NCBI GenBank assembly: GCA_000320545.1
Contig: ADNK01000444.1
Span: 1 to 25,000, forward strand
Origin: Bigelowiella natans CCMP2755
Taxonomy: Eukaryota > Cercozoa > Chlorarachniophyceae
Reading direction: 5' to 3'
Length of the DNA: 25,000 nt
Below, one piece after another: positions 21,544 through 25,000 of the stretch; position 1 is the first letter of the stretch, and the number at the start of each line of letters is the position of its first letter. Made by a program: the position numbers and the translations under genes. The notes beneath the pieces are model-generated. The model saw only the letters and a list, made by a program, of their open reading frames with translations. It had not been told where the DNA came from and did not search any database.

Positions 21544-21689
21544 CAGAAACATGAAATACATCATGGAATACTGTTCTTCACATTTACTTCGCAAAATATA
21601 AATATGACTTGTTGCCGATATTGTAGGATGGCCCAAACAAGAAGGAACCGCAGCAAAAGGGTCGCATAAAAAAGCAAAAGATAATATAA
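20440..21689 (+). CDS. NOPCHAP1: NOPCHAP1-like (C12orf45/DUF4598) snoRNP assembly chaperone
   Basis: NOPCHAP1 helps load NOP58 onto the R2TP machinery during box C/D snoRNP assembly in the nucleus. Firm exons: 20440-20697 and 20790-20846, both phase 0, and a third starting at 20950. The family signature is visible: LMSRLQGFLGKMKTANEKLL across exons 1-2, then GRGKYEIDL, an Asp/Ser/Glu-rich acidic stretch, and VKMIEMNLGLGVFEAR in exon 3. If unspliced, exon 3 stops at 21195. A better-looking model splices at 21191 to 21355-21490 and 21627-21689, in phase, adding a tail that ends with a Lys-rich peptide (KKEPQQKGRIKKQKII); this gives 756 nt, 251 aa. A further 30-base exon (21240-21269) would also keep phase. 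The start is the first Met before the acidic/Ser-rich N-terminus. Family identity is fairly sure; the 3' exons are less so. Confidence 0.75.
21504..21541. repeat. (GA)n microsatellite in NOPCHAP1-like intron
   Basis: GA tract that begins about 14 bases after the putative GTGAGT donor at 21491. Confidence 0.93.
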
Positions 21690-22274
21690 TTTTAAATGTT
21701 CTCCCGGCTGCATCACTACTGGACTTCATAAACTATTCACACCATGTACCGGAGCACAGCTACATATTCTAAACAAGCAAACAGCTATTCCAGACCACAT
21801 GCATGCTCATAGATTTAATTAAAGTGTTGTAGCCACTTTGCATAGCTACACTGCGTGAGTAACAGACACGGTTTTCGCCATCACTCCCGCCAGCTAGCGT
21901 AGCACAACCCTCGCGCTTCTGAAGCCATCCACGTGTCAGTGAAAGCCATTATTGTACATGCTAGCATGTGCATACACATGCACGAGCAGCACTGCATTCA
22001 CATGCATGAATGGCATCATATAGTAGAAACAAATGAATATAATTTAAGCAGTGATGCCGCAGCTTGCATAGCTACCTTCTTTAGGATGACAATTGAAAAA
22101 TTATATATATTCATTACCTCCGTCTTATGAATGCACATGAGCGAACGCATGTATGCACGTATACAATGTATTTGTGTATCATGATGTAATTAGCTAACAG
22201 ATCACACATGAAGTGCTGATGATGTAGCCTCGCTGTTATTGCTATCTCAATCGGCGAAAGATCCTCAGCTATTT
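21690..22274. other. Intergenic region between convergent gene ends, palindrome-rich
   Basis: Lies between the 3' ends of the NOPCHAP1-like (plus) and OTU (minus) genes. It contains many short self-complementary words, for example ACATGCTAGCATGT near 21,957 and repeated CATGCA/TGCATG, like the other stretches beyond gene ends here. No coding segment is supported. Confidence 0.6.
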
Positions 22275-22918
22275 CTAGCCTGCTAGGCAATAGTTTATGA
22301 TATTCCTTTTCATGATTTCTTCCGAAACGTCATCATTCTTGAACCGATTATAGCCTCTGAGCGCTCTCTCCCTTGACAGGCCCATCGCACCGACAAGCTC
22401 TTCCAGCCATTGAGGCGGCGATTGTGTTGCTATTGCTGCTCCATGCCCTTGTCCTCCACCATTTCCGCTGCCATCGTCCTTTTTGTCCCCACCCTTTTCT
22501 TGTGTTGATTCTCTGTTGCTTGTGCTACCTTGATTGCTCTGCGTGGTCGTCGTAGTATCCCGAGCAGCGGGGGACCGCTCTTTTTTGTCGCCGTTATTGT
22601 TACTATTCTTTTTATCGTTTTCTGCTTCAGGATCATTGCTGCTGCTCTCTACTGCCCTGTTCCCGTTATGAGACAAGACGAGAGATGCCGCTATAGCCCT
22701 CTCAAGCTCAGAAGTCCCAGTATCGCTGCCTGTCGGCATCATCGAAGCCTGAAGGGCACGTTGCAAGGCGCTCTCTTCCGGAGATACTCCAAGCGAGTTC
22801 AAAACAGCTTGCTGCATCGGGCTGTTGTTGGATGATAATTAATACAGCATCATACAGCACGTATGATGAACGGATAGCAGATCTAATGCGCACTTTAAGA
22901 TACATTTTAATCTTTGTG

Positions 22919-22959
<41 letters not shown>

Positions 22960-24740
22960 GCCCACATACACTCACATATATGATGTATATAATAATTATA
23001 AAATGAAACAATACATGCGAGCACATGAAATAAAAAGAGGTATACATCGCCTTTCGCGGTGGCGTTATGTATGATTCATATTAGAGTACCTCGTAGTTGA
23101 TCCTGAATTTGCACCTGTCGCGCCCCCTTTAGAGAGCTGGATTGCTCGTTGGATCTGCACATCAAAGTTGTCATGTCCTCCGCGTTTGAACTCCTGTCGC
23201 GACACTTCAAGCGCAAGCTTTAGTTCCTGGTCTTGAGTCTGAGTGTTGGGCCTTGTTCTCTCCCGGCTGCGAGAAGCCGCGATCACGCTGAGATATATTT
23301 AGGCAAAATGAGCATATGTGTGCTAAATATGTGCATATACACATATAATATGTGTTTCAACAAAGGAGAGCGGGGGACTATAGACAGAATTTCAGGTGCT
23401 CTAGAAGAAGAAAACATCCTAAAACTTTTTCCTTTCGAACGAAACAACATCATTACCGGTCCTCCCACACGCCTGGTTCGCTGTTCAGCCACTTGGATTT
23501 TATCTCAGGATATTCTATTGTGTTGTAGTGACTCCCACAGTGATAGCTGATTCGGATGGGGTTACTGCCCCCTAAGTGCCGCTGGTACGTTTTCATTGGC
23601 TCGGCGCTATACGCATAAATCTCAACGCGCCTGGAGTATATTTCGGAAAGGGCTTGGATCTCGACGTTATCACCCCATTCGCCGTCTCGCCGCATGCGCT
23701 GTATATAGACTTTTGCATCCCCGTCGATATAGTTGCTGAAGAAGTTCCGCTCAGCCTCCACGTAATCCATGCATTTCTCGCGGAGGAGCGAGTGATGCTT
23801 TGCGTCCCCATATATCTGATAGCTTATTGATCGGAACAGGCAGTTTCCATCACCAGCCATCGGCCTTATTGACCACCCCTTCACTCGCTTGAGATCATCT
23901 GCAAAGCGTGACTCCTCGCCTGCTGGAGGTCGGTAATTCGAATTCGAGCGGTTCAGGGGGGGGGGGCGTTGCTGCTGAGAGGAAGCAGGTGGATCCGTGT
24001 AGTAGTGCAGTGGCGCAAGGCGGTACGAGTCACTAATGGATGCGTTGACAGGTTTTTGGGTGGGGAGGAGGCGATGAGTAATACACAAGGATTCGACCAT
24101 GCCAATACATCACTAGCTTGCGATATTGGGGATATTTGTTTCAGTCACGTATTATTACCTGTTAATCCATTCGTCAAACTTTGACGACCAGCCGTCGTAA
24201 CTAACCTTGACCTGGAACCTATTAGGCGGCTCGTTGATGACCTCGGTGATGGTAGCCTTACACCACTTCTCCGAGGTGTCGTGAACGTCTAGTCTGACGC
24301 TGACACGTAATTCAGGCCTCTGATCACAACGAGGAGGGTGCTGGATAAATTCCGTGAGTGCGGGGCGGACCCGGTGTCGCACTGCGCTCCCCTCACCCAT
24401 GTCTAATCGTTCGTCAAATTTATCTTTCCAACCTGATTGCACGATACGTCTCTTCAATTCGAAGGTGGTTGCAGTTGACGCAAATATAAGACTCGGCCAA
24501 ACCGAACAACAACTAAAACTAACCTTTGTAGTGCACGTAGATAGACTCGCCATCATCGGCGTCCTCCACCTGTATCACCTGAGCCTCCAGCCATTGATTA
24601 TGGGTGTCCATGACGTCCAGCCACTGGTTCGGGTAGAAAGGCCGAATGGGGAGGGTGCTTGAATCGATGTCTGCTCGCCCTCTGGCCTCTTCCGCCTGCT
24701 TGCCATCACCTTCAGGCTCTTCTATAGCTTTGGATTCCAT
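22275..24740 (-). CDS. OTUD5-like deubiquitinase with tandem Tudor/chromo-barrel-like repeats and UIMs
   Basis: Predicted cysteine protease that cleaves ubiquitin chains. Exons: 24740-24524, 24432-24159, 24032-23457, 23287-23090, 22821-22275; all phases agree, 1812 nt, 603 aa. Two repeats of a Tudor/chromo-barrel type lie at about 39-87 (WLDVMDTHNQWLEAQVIQV ... HYKGWKDKFDE) and about 115-172 (RLDVHDTSEKWCKATITEV ... DGWSSKFDEWINSDSYRLAPL). The OTU domain (about 205-340) carries Asp225 and Cys228 in GDGNCLFRS and the catalytic His332 in SHYNTI. FFSNYI and EIYSRRVEIYAYSAEPMKTY are typical of OTUD5. UIM-like helices follow at about 375-388 (DQELKLALEVSRQE), 396-409, 437-450 and 459-470. A Ser/Asn/Gln/Lys-rich linker leads to a C-terminal helical PQWLEELVGAMGLSRERAL. 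The catalytic residues are intact, so it should be active. OTUD5 orthology versus a related OTU subgroup is not settled. Confidence 0.92.
22920..22957. repeat. (CA)n microsatellite in OTU gene intron
   Basis: CA tract in the intron between exons 23287-23090 and 22821-22275; it is (TG)n on the coding strand. Confidence 0.93.
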
Positions 24741-25000
24741 TTTTTCGATTCTGCCCCGTTCTGCCCTGATTGTACAGGATGGCTGTGATTATTGATGCAA
24801 ACGTAACCGGTTTACATCCTGCGACAACATTCTAGGAATTATCCCAGATCATGCCGGGTTTGTGGTTCCGAAACGAGGAAAGGAACAAAAATTATGTCGG
24901 GTAGAAGGCCGCTGACCAAATTCTGCTCCGAGATTCTCGAAGACTCTCGCGGATTCCCAGGATTTCCCATCCTTTTACGATTGAAGACAACCACAAGTCG
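24741..25000. promoter_or_regulatory. Upstream region of the OTU gene
   Basis: 260 bases upstream of the OTU start codon to the window edge. It presumably holds the promoter and 5' UTR; no element or coding segment can be named. Confidence 0.4.

Overview
This window looks like nuclear DNA of a photosynthetic, flagellated protist with a complex (secondary) plastid. Four things point that way. Genes are split by GT-AG introns and microsatellites are dense. One gene encodes a stromal processing peptidase whose N-terminus starts with a hydrophobic signal segment followed by an S/T/R-rich, transit-like stretch. A neighbour encodes CCDC96/FAP184, an axonemal protein. There are no operons and no bacterial signals. 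A chlorarachniophyte (Bigelowiella-like) nuclear genome fits: intron-rich genes, a flagellum, and no Phe motif at the signal-peptide junction. A cryptophyte or stramenopile cannot be excluded from sequence alone.

Layout, left to right. 1-1437: exons of an unnamed Gly-rich, probably membrane, protein on the minus strand; its 3' end is cut by the window. 1438-3114: mostly non-coding, with one ambiguous open segment and a palindrome-rich stretch. 3115-10081 (minus): a 16-exon stromal processing peptidase gene (M16 metallopeptidase). Its model is phase-consistent throughout and gives 1159 aa. 10654-12447 (plus): CCDC96/FAP184, three exons, 549 aa. 12448-13494: intergenic. 13495-19816 (minus): an unrecognised gene that I assembled from 16 mostly short, phase-matched exons. 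It predicts a discoidin (F5/8C)-like region, one membrane segment and a degenerate thioredoxin-like region, and a 1-kb foreign-looking block lies in its longest intron. 20440-21689 (plus): a NOPCHAP1 (C12orf45)-like gene. 22275-24740 (minus): a five-exon OTUD5-like deubiquitinase, 603 aa, with two Tudor/chromo-barrel-like repeats before the OTU domain and several UIM-like helices after it.

The five main genes alternate in strand, so starts face starts (572 and 623 bp gaps) and ends face ends (about 1.05 kb and 585 bp gaps). They do not form a pathway: plastid protein import, cilium, probable endomembrane, snoRNP assembly and ubiquitin signalling. The gene-poor stretches beyond gene 3' ends are unusually rich in short self-complementary words. 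The introns of the peptidase gene carry C-rich rather than U-rich tracts before many of their 3' splice sites. All exon borders are inferred by eye from GT/AG sites, phase and protein similarity; no transcript data were available.
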